A stretch of 64,000 bases of DNA from Clostridia bacterium. Its GTDB lineage: Bacteria; Bacillota; Clostridia; Oscillospirales; Acutalibacteraceae. The notes below the pieces were generated by a model that worked only from the letters and a program-made list of their open reading frames with translations, was not told the origin of the DNA and did not search any database. Shown here in pieces: positions 31,938 through 39,386 of the stretch. The stretch's first letter is position 1; each line of letters opens with the position of its first letter. The position numbers and the translations under genes were made by a program. The DNA is taken from NCBI GenBank assembly GCA_017516745.1, contig JAFXBF010000015.1:1-64000 (forward strand), in the 5' to 3' direction.

Positions 31938-33449
31938 TTACTTGTCCAGGCTCTTCATTGTGGGGAAGAGGAGGACGTCACGGATTGCGGCGGAATCGGT
32001 AAGAAGCATACACATTCTGTCTATACCGAAGCCGATACCGCCCGTGGGAGGCATACCGTACTCAAGGGCTGTGAGGAAGTCCTCATCGGTTGTGTTTGCC
32101 TCTTCGTCACCCTGGGAAAGAAGCTCTTCCTGAGCCTTGAAACGCTCTCTCTGGTCGATGGGGTCGTTGAGCTCGGAGTAGGCGTTTGCCATTTCCCAGC
32201 CGTTCATAAAGAACTCGAAACGCTCAACATAGTCCGGATTGCCGGGCTTTTTCTTTGTGAGCGGAGAAATTTCAATCGGGTGGTCGATAACGAAGGTGGG
32301 CTGAATGAGGTGGTCTTCTGCAAACTCTTCAAAGAAGAGGGCAAGGATATCACCCTTCTTGTGGTGCTTTTCGTACTCAACATGATGCTTGTCGGCAAGG
32401 GCACGGGCTTCCTCAAGAGTGTTGACCTCGTTCCAATCAACGCCCGAATACTTCTTGACAGCATCAATCATTGTGATGCGCTCAAAGGGCTTGCCCAAAT
32501 CCATTTCAACACCGTTGTAGGTGATTTTTGTTGTGCCGAGAACCTCCTGTGCAACGAAGCGATAGAGGTTTTCTGTCAGATCCATCATACCGTTGTAGTC
32601 GGTGTATGCCTGATAGAGCTCCATAAGAGTGAATTCAGGGTTGTGACGTGTGTCACAACCTTCGTTACGGAAAACTCTGCCGATTTCGTAAACTCTTTCC
32701 ATACCGCCGACAATAAGGCGCTTGAGGTAAAGCTCAAGGGAAATACGGAGCTTAAAGTCCTCATCAAGGGCGTTATGGTGAGTCATGAACGGTCTTGCTG
32801 CTGCACCGCCTGCATTGCTGACGAGAATTGGTGTTTCAACCTCAATGAAGTTCTCGCCGTCAAGATACTTGCGGATTGCACGAAGGATAGCCGAACGCTT
32901 AAAGAAGGTGTCCTTAACCTCGGGATTCATAATAAGGTCAAGGTAACGCTGACGGTAGCGTGTGTCGGTATCGGTAAGGCCGTGGTACTTTTCTGCAAGG
33001 GGAAGAAGGGATTTGGAGATGAGTCTGATTTCCTTTGCGTGGACGGAGATTTCACCTCTGCGTGTGCGGAAAACAAAGCCCTTGACCTCGACGATGTCGC
33101 CGATATCCCACTTCTTGAACTCGGCAAAGCTGTCTTCGCCGATGTCGTTTATTCTGACATAGACCTGCATTCTGCCCGAGCGGTCACGGATATCGATAAA
33201 GTTTGCCTTACCCATATCACGCCAGGTCATAATACGGCCGCAGATTGAAACATCGCTGTTTTCAAGCTCTTCAAAGCGGTCGTTGATTTCGGCTGCCGTT
33301 ATTGTCTGCTCAGCAAGTGTGATTTCAAACGGATCCTTGCCTGCAGCCTGAAGTGCCTCTAACTTTTCAAGGCGGATTGCACGCTGTTCGTTGGTGCTTA
33401 TTTCTTCAACTTCCTCAACAGGAGTTACGTTTACGTTTTCTTCTGACAT
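31938..33449 (-). CDS. lysS: Lysyl-tRNA synthetase, class II
   Basis: 503 residues. N-terminal OB-fold anticodon-binding domain (SICGRIMTWRDMGKANFIDI, QVYVRINDIG) at about 65-140, then the class II core with motif 2 FRNEGCDTRHNPEFTLMELYQAY at about 262-284 and motif 3 near GGIGFGIDRMCML at about 474-486. It charges tRNA-Lys in the cytoplasm. Gene order greA-lysS with a 24 bp gap is common in Firmicutes. ATG 33449 follows GGGAGGACTAATAAA. No anomalies in motifs or length. Confidence 0.97.
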   Translation of the reverse strand: MSEENVNVTPVEEVEEISTNEQRAIRLEKLEALQAAGKDPFEITLAEQTITAAEINDRFEELENSDVSICGRIMTWRDMGKANFIDIRDRSGRMQVYVRINDIGEDSFAEFKKWDIGDIVEVKGFVFRTRRGEISVHAKEIRLISKSLLPLAEKYHGLTDTDTRYRQRYLDLIMNPEVKDTFFKRSAILRAIRKYLDGENFIEVETPILVSNAGGAAARPFMTHHNALDEDFKLRISLELYLKRLIVGGMERVYEIGRVFRNEGCDTRHNPEFTLMELYQAYTDYNGMMDLTENLYRFVAQEVLGTTKITYNGVEMDLGKPFERITMIDAVKKYSGVDWNEVNTLEEARALADKHHVEYEKHHKKGDILALFFEEFAEDHLIQPTFVIDHPIEISPLTKKKPGNPDYVERFEFFMNGWEMANAYSELNDPIDQRERFKAQEELLSQGDEEANTTDEDFLTALEYGMPPTGGIGFGIDRMCMLLTDSAAIRDVLLFPTMKSLDK

Positions 33450-33473
33450 TTTATTAGTCCTCCCTGTGGGAAA

Positions 33474-33935
33474 TTACTTGATAATCTTTGCAATCTGGTA
33501 GCTGATCTGACCGCCGGGTGCATCGACAACAACCGTGTCGCCTGCCTGCTTGCCCATAATAGCCTTGCCTGCGGGAGATTCTGCGGAGATATAGTTTTCG
33601 TCGCCGCCGGACTCGTTTTCGCCAAGGATAACATAATCGTCCTCCTCATCGTCATCAAGGTCCTTGAGAGTGATAACAGAGCCGACGTGAACAAGGCCTG
33701 CAGCAGCATCGCTGATGATGATAGCATCCTTAAGGATACCCTCAAGCTCGGTGATTCTTGCTTCAAGACGACCCTGGTCGTTCATAGCCTCGTCGTATTC
33801 TGCGTTTTCGGAAAGGTCGCCGTGTGAACGGGCTTCCTTGATGTTTTCGGCAGCTTCCTTTCTGCCGACGGTTTTAAGGTGCTCAAGCTCCTGGGCAAGC
33901 TTGTCATAACCTTCTCTGGTAAGTTCCTGTGCCAT
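33474..33935 (-). CDS. greA: Transcription elongation factor GreA
   Basis: 153 residues. The N-terminal coiled coil (LTREGYDKLAQELEHLKTVGRKEAAENI) ends in the tip DLSENAEYDEAMNDQGRLEARI, where the acidic DxxE residues enter the polymerase channel. The C-terminal FKBP-like domain runs to about 150 (GSVITLKDLDDDEEDDYVIL, SPAGKAIMGKQAGDTV). GreA stimulates cleavage of backtracked RNA. It leads the greA-lysS-GH3 operon, directly behind a full consensus promoter, consistent with high constitutive expression. Confidence 0.97.
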   Translation of the reverse strand: MAQELTREGYDKLAQELEHLKTVGRKEAAENIKEARSHGDLSENAEYDEAMNDQGRLEARITELEGILKDAIIISDAAAGLVHVGSVITLKDLDDDEEDDYVILGENESGGDENYISAESPAGKAIMGKQAGDTVVVDAPGGQISYQIAKIIK

Positions 33936-33987
33936 TTACAAGTCATCCTTTCGATATATTTATTAATTTAGTACACAATTAAAATAT

Positions 33988-34016
33988 ATTATATGCTAAA
34001 TGTCAGCTAATGTCAA
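33988..34016 (-). promoter_or_regulatory. Consensus promoter of the greA-lysS-GH3 operon
   Basis: Minus strand: TTGACA (34016-34011), 17 bases, TATAAT (33993-33988). No operator-like repeat overlaps it. Confidence 0.85.
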
Positions 34017-34052
34017 GCACAACAAAAGCAAAATACATATAATAAACAATCA

Positions 34053-34085
34053 CGGAGCTGCCTGATTACTAAGGCAGCTCCATGA
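34053..34085. terminator. Terminator of the GPH-type transporter gene
   Basis: GGAGCTGCCT (34053-34062) pairs with AGGCAGCTCC (34071-34080). It lies just downstream of the minus-strand transporter gene; T-richness is modest on both sides. Confidence 0.6.
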
Positions 34086-34098
34086 TTTATGATTGCAC

Positions 34099-35694
34099 TT
34101 AATCTGTTTTCTTTTCCTGTATATATTCGGCGTTAATCTGTGCACGGGCTATATTCTTGACCTCTTCGCTTGTTTTTGCGTTAGCGACAGCGTTCTGCGT
34201 AGCCTCACGCCTTGCAAACAGCTCACGGTACATACGGTCACGCTTTTCACCGTTGAGGTCGTGGAAGAATTTGGGAATAACGCCCAGAGCACCCGTAATA
34301 ACCGGTATGCCCGTACCCATAGCGAAAATCCACCACTTTGTGGAATCCGCCTGGGTGCCTATCGTAAGACCCTGGACATAGCCGATACGCTTCATAATAA
34401 AGTTCTGGATTGAGCCCATAACTATGCCCTGAAGCTTTGTGACAAGGCCTCTTGCAACGCCCGTCATAGCCTCGGCACGGTAGCCGTTTTTCCATTCGCA
34501 GTAATCCATCGCCTCGTTGAGAATTTCCTGCGGAATAACGTGTCTGAGGCCGTAAACGCACATTTCGAAAACTTCTTCTATAGCCATAACGGGAAGCATA
34601 ACCCACTTGTTTTTGTACAAGCCGTTCTTCATGCCGCCGATTGAGCCGATTGCAAAAACGGCAAGCCAGCAGGTATCCGTCCAGATATCCTCAAGGATCC
34701 AGATAGTCTTTGTGGCAAACCTTTGGCGAAGCGGCGCAATAAAGGCGTAACTGAGTGTGGAAACGGGCGAAGCGGGAATACCGACGATGGTCTGATACGT
34801 TGCAGAGCCGAGAACGTCGATATAGTAGTTTGTTCTGCTCTTGCTTACTGCAAAGCCTGCAAGGAACTCGGAGAGAGTATAAAGCAGAATCGGGCGGTTA
34901 TTGATAATCGCCTTAAGGCCTTGAATAATGCTCGGCTTTTCTATACTCTGAAGCACACGCTCCTTGGTAACGCAGATAAAGTAGAAGGACATAATACAGC
35001 TTACAACCGCCGTGCCTATGCCGAAGGTCATAAAGAGCTTTGTTCTGTCCCACGAAACAATGTTGTTGTTTACAAGGTCGAGCAGAACGCCGAAGGTAAG
35101 CTCCGGCAGCTTTTCGCCGACAAAGCCCGAAAGAACGTTTGCCATTGTTATAAGCCCCGTTCTTTCAAGCGGGTTGGGCGTTATGGTTGCCATAAAGCCG
35201 GTGTTCGCAACGGCTGTAAAGGTGCCTGCCGTTTCACAGATAACGCTGAAAACGGCGTAAAAAACGAGTTTTGGCAGATATGTTCCCGCAGTTCCGGCAA
35301 AGAGCATCGGCATAAACCAATACCAAAGGCCGAGAATTGCAAGCGGAATTTTACCCAGAAGAATGTAGGGCTTGAACTTACCCCAACGGGTACGGGTACG
35401 GTCAACAATAACGCCGATAAAGGTATCGTTAATTGTATCCCACAAGCCGGAAAACAAGCCGAAAACCGCAAGGAAATCGAAATCAAGATTGACTATATCG
35501 TAAATAAATCTGTCGTTGTATTTGCTGATGTTGAAGCTGGCTGCAGCATCGTTGAGCAGGTAACCTACCTTTTCACGGGTGCCGACAAACCTGCGGTTAA
35601 TCAGTTTAGGATTTTTTACACCCTGCTCATAGTCCAGGTATATACCCGTCTGCTCTTGCTCGGCTGCCGTACTTGTTTTGTTGCTTTCGGACAT
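34099..35694 (-). CDS. MFS transporter, glycoside-pentoside-hexuronide (GPH) type
   Basis: 531 residues with about 12 membrane segments. The N-terminal signature GLWDTINDTFIGVIVDRTRTRWGKFKPYILLG is the D-R-T-x-x-R-W-G-K-x-R/K motif of GPH cation:sugar symporters. The C-terminal 40 residues are charged and cytoplasmic (DLNGEKRDRMYRELFARR). It would import an oligosaccharide or glycoside with Na+ or H+; the substrate is not known. It is transcribed alone from upstream of ATG 35694 (RBS GGAGG). Mannosidases 6 kb away may process its substrate, which is a guess. Confidence 0.85.
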   Translation of the reverse strand: MSESNKTSTAAEQEQTGIYLDYEQGVKNPKLINRRFVGTREKVGYLLNDAAASFNISKYNDRFIYDIVNLDFDFLAVFGLFSGLWDTINDTFIGVIVDRTRTRWGKFKPYILLGKIPLAILGLWYWFMPMLFAGTAGTYLPKLVFYAVFSVICETAGTFTAVANTGFMATITPNPLERTGLITMANVLSGFVGEKLPELTFGVLLDLVNNNIVSWDRTKLFMTFGIGTAVVSCIMSFYFICVTKERVLQSIEKPSIIQGLKAIINNRPILLYTLSEFLAGFAVSKSRTNYYIDVLGSATYQTIVGIPASPVSTLSYAFIAPLRQRFATKTIWILEDIWTDTCWLAVFAIGSIGGMKNGLYKNKWVMLPVMAIEEVFEMCVYGLRHVIPQEILNEAMDYCEWKNGYRAEAMTGVARGLVTKLQGIVMGSIQNFIMKRIGYVQGLTIGTQADSTKWWIFAMGTGIPVITGALGVIPKFFHDLNGEKRDRMYRELFARREATQNAVANAKTSEEVKNIARAQINAEYIQEKKTD

Positions 35695-35855
35695 CGTTCC
35701 GCCTCCGTTTCGGTAAATATGGCTGCTGTAAATGCGGCTGTAAAAAGCCTACAGCAACAGTCTTTTCTCAATATTATCATATTCTCTTCCACATTTCAAC
35801 GCTGTTTTTATAAAATTTACACAACACCAAAGACAAATAAACTGTAATTCCCCTC

Positions 35856-35884
35856 TTTACTTTTGGAATTTAATGTGCTAAAAT
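35856..35884 (+). promoter_or_regulatory. Promoter of the YerC-methyltransferase-hslO operon
   Basis: TTTACT (35856-35861), 17 bases, TAAAAT (35879-35884) with an extended TGC immediately upstream. It lies 30 bases before the YerC-like start codon. Confidence 0.65.
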
Positions 35885-35913
35885 GTTCACAATAACAATC
35901 GGGAGGTATTGTA

Positions 35914-36219
35914 ATGCCCCATAACATCAGAGAAGATGAAAACATAAAGTTTATGCTTTCCGCAGTGCTTGAGCTCAAAAGTCTTGACGAGTGCTACGAT
36001 TTTTTTGAGGATTTGTGCACGATGACCGAGCTCAAATCAATGTCACAGCGCATTGTTGTTGCAAAAATGCTGCGTGAAAAGCAGGTTTACAGCGAAATCG
36101 TTAAGCAGACGGGTGCAAGCACCGCTACAATAAGCCGTGTAAACCGTTCACTTGTTTACGGCAGAAACGGTTACGACGAAATCTTCAACCGCCTTGCAGA
36201 AAAGGAAGCCAAAGAATGA
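35914..36219 (+). CDS. YerC/YecD family TrpR-related protein
   Basis: 101 residues, beginning MPHNIREDENIKFMLSAVLELK. The helix-turn-helix region is SMSQRIVVAKMLREKQVYSEIVKQTGASTATISRVNRSL, the TrpR-like fold of the YerC/YecD family. These proteins lack the tryptophan-binding residues of TrpR and have no settled regulon. The ATG follows GGGAGGTATTGTA. The stop overlaps the methyltransferase start by four bases (ATGA), so the two are coupled. Confidence 0.9.
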   Translation: MPHNIREDENIKFMLSAVLELKSLDECYDFFEDLCTMTELKSMSQRIVVAKMLREKQVYSEIVKQTGASTATISRVNRSLVYGRNGYDEIFNRLAEKEAKE

Positions 36220-36962
36220 GCGGCTACGCAGAGTTTTCAGGTGTTTACGACGTACTTACACAAAACGTTGATTATCCGCAGAGAGCCGATTATATTGCCG
36301 ACCTGTTGAGCCGAAACGGCGTGACGGGCGGCATTTTGCTTGACCTTGCCTGCGGCACGGGCAGCTTAAGCGTTGAAATGGCTAAAAAGGGCTTTGAGGT
36401 TATAGGCGTTGACGCAAGCGGAGAAATGCTCAGCATTGCAATGAACAACGCTTATGAAGCAGAGCAGAATATTCTGTTTTTGTGCCAGCAGATGCAGAAT
36501 CTTGACCTTTACGGCACAATCAACTCAGCCATTTGCACGCTCGACAGCATTAACCACCTGACCGAAAAGGCGGACGTACAGGCGGCGTTTGACAAGGTTT
36601 CGCTTTTTATGGAAAAGGACGGAATTTTTGTTTTCGACGTGAACACACCGTACAAGCACCGTGAGATTTTAGCGGACAACAGCTTCGTTTACGAGGCAGA
36701 CGGCGTTTACTGCGTATGGCAGAACACTCTTGAGCGTGAAACCGACACGGTACGAATTGACCTTGATATATTCACCGAAATTGAGCCCGATATATATGAA
36801 CGCACGCAGGAAAGCTTCTGCGAGAGGGCTTATGAAATAAACGAGCTTGAAGCAATGCTCACCACAGCAGGCTTTGAGACGGTTGCGGTTTATGACGAGC
36901 TGACATACACAGCGCCGCAGGAAAATTCACAAAGGGTATTTATCACAGCGAGGAAAAAATAA
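36216..36962 (+). CDS. Class I SAM-dependent methyltransferase
   Basis: 248 residues. SAM-binding motif I GILLDLACGTGSLSVEMAKKG is at about 45-65, followed by the acidic GVDASGEML. The segment INSAICTLDSINHL is motif IV-like and EKDGIFVFDVNTPYKHREIL motif VI-like. This matches small uncharacterised methyltransferases of Firmicutes that act on small molecules or tRNA; no substrate can be given. It sits between a TrpR-like regulator gene and hslO with no gaps, an arrangement that recurs in Clostridia. Confidence 0.85.
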   Translation: MSGYAEFSGVYDVLTQNVDYPQRADYIADLLSRNGVTGGILLDLACGTGSLSVEMAKKGFEVIGVDASGEMLSIAMNNAYEAEQNILFLCQQMQNLDLYGTINSAICTLDSINHLTEKADVQAAFDKVSLFMEKDGIFVFDVNTPYKHREILADNSFVYEADGVYCVWQNTLERETDTVRIDLDIFTEIEPDIYERTQESFCERAYEINELEAMLTTAGFETVAVYDELTYTAPQENSQRVFITARKK

Positions 36963-36964
36963 AA

Positions 36965-37834
36965 ATGGGAAAAATTATCAGAACAATTACAAACAACGGC
37001 GAGGCTATGTGCATAGCCGTTGACGCAACGGATATAGTTGAGCGTGCACAGCAGATTCACAAAACCTCTGCCGTCACTTCTGCCGCACTGGGCAGACTTC
37101 TTGCCGCCGCTTCAATGATGGGCGATATGCTCAAGGGCAAGGACGACAGCGTGACACTTCGTATCAGCGGTGACGGCCCTGCAGGCTCGGTTATCGCCGT
37201 AGCAGACAGTCAGGGCAACTGCCGTGGCTATGTTGCAAACCCCGTTGTTGAAATCGACCTGAACAGCAAGGGCAAGCTCGACGTTTCGGGCGCAATCGGA
37301 AACGGTACGCTTACGGTTATGAAAGACCTCAACCTGAAAGAGCCCTACGTTGCACAGATTCCGCTGGTTTCCGGCGAAATTGCCGAGGATATCACGGGCT
37401 ACTACGCAACAAGTGAGCAGACGCCTACGGTTTGCGCACTCGGCGTACTTGTAAACCCCGACCTTTCAATCAGAGCGGCAGGCGGCTTTATGATTCAGCT
37501 TCTGCCCTTTGCAAGCGAAGAAACAATATCGGGCATTGAAAAAAGCCTTGAGGGTCTCCCCTCTTTCACACAGATGCTCTCTTCCGGTATGACGCTTGAG
37601 GCAATATGCCAAAGAGCTTTGCAGGAATTTGAAATTGAAATTCTTGACGAAAGCGAGCCTACCTACAAGTGCTACTGCTCGAGAAAAAGAGTTGAAGCCG
37701 CACTTATCAGCACGGGGAAACCTGAGCTTGAGGATATGGCAAAGGAAGAAAAAACCGAAGTCAGCTGCCACTTCTGCGATGCGGTTTATACCTTTACGAG
37801 TAAGGAAATTATTGATTTAAGTAAAAGATGCTGA
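36965..37834 (+). CDS. hslO: Redox-regulated chaperone Hsp33
   Basis: 289 residues. The N-terminal domain (KIIRTITNNGEAMCIAVDAT, RLLAAASMMGDMLKG, VTLRISGDGPAGSVIAVAD) is typical. The redox switch has CYCSRKR at about 236-242 (CxC) and CHFC at about 268-271 (CxxC), all four zinc-binding Cys being present. Hsp33 is activated by oxidation and unfolding and holds client proteins during oxidative stress. The ATG is two bases after the methyltransferase stop. A strong bidirectional terminator follows. Confidence 0.96.
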   Translation: MGKIIRTITNNGEAMCIAVDATDIVERAQQIHKTSAVTSAALGRLLAAASMMGDMLKGKDDSVTLRISGDGPAGSVIAVADSQGNCRGYVANPVVEIDLNSKGKLDVSGAIGNGTLTVMKDLNLKEPYVAQIPLVSGEIAEDITGYYATSEQTPTVCALGVLVNPDLSIRAAGGFMIQLLPFASEETISGIEKSLEGLPSFTQMLSSGMTLEAICQRALQEFEIEILDESEPTYKCYCSRKRVEAALISTGKPELEDMAKEEKTEVSCHFCDAVYTFTSKEIIDLSKRC

Positions 37835-37835
37835 T

Positions 37836-37876
37836 AAAAAAACCTCTTGGGTCTGTGTGACTCAAGAGGCTTTTTT
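37836..37876. terminator. Bidirectional terminator
   Basis: CCTCTTG, G, GTC (37843-37853) pairs with GAC, T, CAAGAGG (37859-37869), flanked by seven A on the left and six T on the right. It separates hslO from the convergent flavodiiron gene. Confidence 0.9.
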
Positions 37877-37885
37877 AGTGCAAAA

Positions 37886-39037
37886 TCAGCACATCTCCTT
37901 TGCAAGTGCCTTTATGCTTTCAACTGTGCTGTCGTTTACTGCGGAGTGGATTGTTACGGTTGTGTCGGTGAATTCGATATTCTTACTGCCTTCGAGCATT
38001 TTCTTCATAACCTTTGCGGCTGTGGGTGACCACGTACCGTTTTCAATTATGCCGATTTTGCGGTTTTTGTAGCCACGCTCTGTAAGCTCGTGGATGAAGT
38101 TGCGCATAAAGGGAAATACATCGCTGTTGTAGGTTGTTGTAGCAAGGACGAGCTTGCCATAGCGGAAGGCATCCTCAACAGCCTCTGCCATATCGCAGCG
38201 TGCAAGGTCGTTGACGGCAACCTTCGGGCAGCCGTTTGCCTTGAGTTCCGCTTCAAGCAGCTCAACAGCCTTTTTCGTATTGCCGTAAACGGAGGTGTAG
38301 GCAATAACAACGCCTTCACTTTCAACGCCGTAGCTTGACCAGGTGTTATACAAATCAAGATAGTAGCCGAGGTTTTCACTGAGCACGGGGCCGTGAAGAG
38401 GACAGATTGTGTTGATTTCGAGTGCTGATGCTTTTTTCAAAACAGCTTGAGTCTGCACGCCGTATTTGCCGACGATGCCGAAATAATATCTTCTTGCTTC
38501 GCAGGCCCAGTCTTCATCCGCATCGGTTGCACCGAATTTGCCAAAGCCGTCTGCCGAGAAAAGCACCTTATCCTTTGAATCGTAGGTCATAATAACCTCT
38601 GGCCAGTGCACCATGGGGGCGGTGACGAAATGCAGGGTACGCTCACCGAGAGAGAGGGAATCACCGTCCTTAACAGAAATTCTGCGTTCGGCATAGTCCG
38701 TGCCGAAAAACTTTTTCATCATACCGAAGGCAAGGTCGCTCGAAACGATAACCGCCTCGGGGTAACGCTTTGCAAAAACATCAATATTTGCCGAATGGTC
38801 AGGCTCCATGTGCTGGACAACAAGGTAGTCGGGCTTTCTGCCGTCAAGCACAGCCTCCAGATTATTAAGCCATTCTTCGCCGAAAGCGGCATCAACGGTA
38901 TCCATAACGGCAATTTTTTCGTCAAAAACAACATAAGAATTATAAGCCATACCGTTGGGGACAATGTACTGACCCTCAAACAAATCTATATCACGGTCGT
39001 TTACGCCAATATATTTAATAGTATCCGAAACTTTCAT
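37886..39037 (-). CDS. FprA-type flavodiiron protein
   Basis: 383 residues from ATG 39037, which has GAGG eight bases upstream; the GTG at 39046 lies too close to the site. The beta-lactamase-like diiron domain shows HMEPDHSANI (ligands His76, Glu78, Asp80, His81), a later VHWPEV His and CPLHGPV. A flavodoxin domain follows from about 250 (VVIAYTSVYGNTKKAVELLE). These proteins reduce O2 to water or NO to N2O with electrons from rubredoxin or F420-like donors, protecting oxygen-sensitive enzymes such as the hydrogenase. The gene is monocistronic. Confidence 0.95.
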   Translation of the reverse strand: MKVSDTIKYIGVNDRDIDLFEGQYIVPNGMAYNSYVVFDEKIAVMDTVDAAFGEEWLNNLEAVLDGRKPDYLVVQHMEPDHSANIDVFAKRYPEAVIVSSDLAFGMMKKFFGTDYAERRISVKDGDSLSLGERTLHFVTAPMVHWPEVIMTYDSKDKVLFSADGFGKFGATDADEDWACEARRYYFGIVGKYGVQTQAVLKKASALEINTICPLHGPVLSENLGYYLDLYNTWSSYGVESEGVVIAYTSVYGNTKKAVELLEAELKANGCPKVAVNDLARCDMAEAVEDAFRYGKLVLATTTYNSDVFPFMRNFIHELTERGYKNRKIGIIENGTWSPTAAKVMKKMLEGSKNIEFTDTTVTIHSAVNDSTVESIKALAKEMC

Positions 39038-39116
39038 TATTTTCACCTCTTGTATTATTGCCGAAACATTATAGCATAAATTTCAGAGTATTGCTATACC
39101 AAAATATGCATAAATT

Positions 39117-39346
39117 ACAGTTTGTCGGGGACAAACAATGCAAAATGCAAAGTTCAAAATGCAAAATTGTGGGAGGGCTATGCCCTCACCCAAATTATAA
39201 AAAACTATTATCTCATATTTATTATCTTTTATCTCTTATCTCACGTTGATTTTAAATGTCGTTTAGATAATAGATAAGAGATAATATTGAATAAATCGGA
39301 GCGAAGCGACCCTTAACTTTGCACTTTGCGTTTTGCACTTTGCATT
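39117..39346. repeat. Imperfect palindromic intergenic element
   Basis: A perfect small hairpin TTTGTC/GACAAA (39121-39135) is followed by reiterated AATGCAAA units (39138-39167), a GC hairpin GGGAGGGCTATGCCCTCACCC, a TATTATCTC-rich arm, its partial complement (GATAATAGATAAGAGATAATA), and the inverse of the AATGCAAA units (39316-39346). The whole is a long imperfect inverted repeat. Its GC hairpin resembles that of the elements at 23143-23329 and 24341-24538. No coding capacity. Confidence 0.55.
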
Positions 39347-39353
39347 AAAAACA

Positions 39354-39379
39354 GCCCTGTGCTTTTGTGAGCACAGGGC
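39354..39379 (-). terminator. Terminator of the secreted hydrolase gene
   Basis: GCCCTGTGCT (39354-39363) pairs with AGCACAGGGC (39370-39379), then GUUUUUAA on the minus strand. Confidence 0.85.
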
Positions 39380-39386
39380 CGTTTTA

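Noticed and set aside
32280-33248. A 322-residue plus-strand open frame
   Set aside because: It lies opposite lysS, whose motifs and length are complete, and has the same Val/Cys-rich shadow composition.
34723-35847. A 374-residue plus-strand open frame
   Set aside because: Antisense to the GPH-type transporter; no ribosome site, and the Lys/Cys-rich product matches no protein type.
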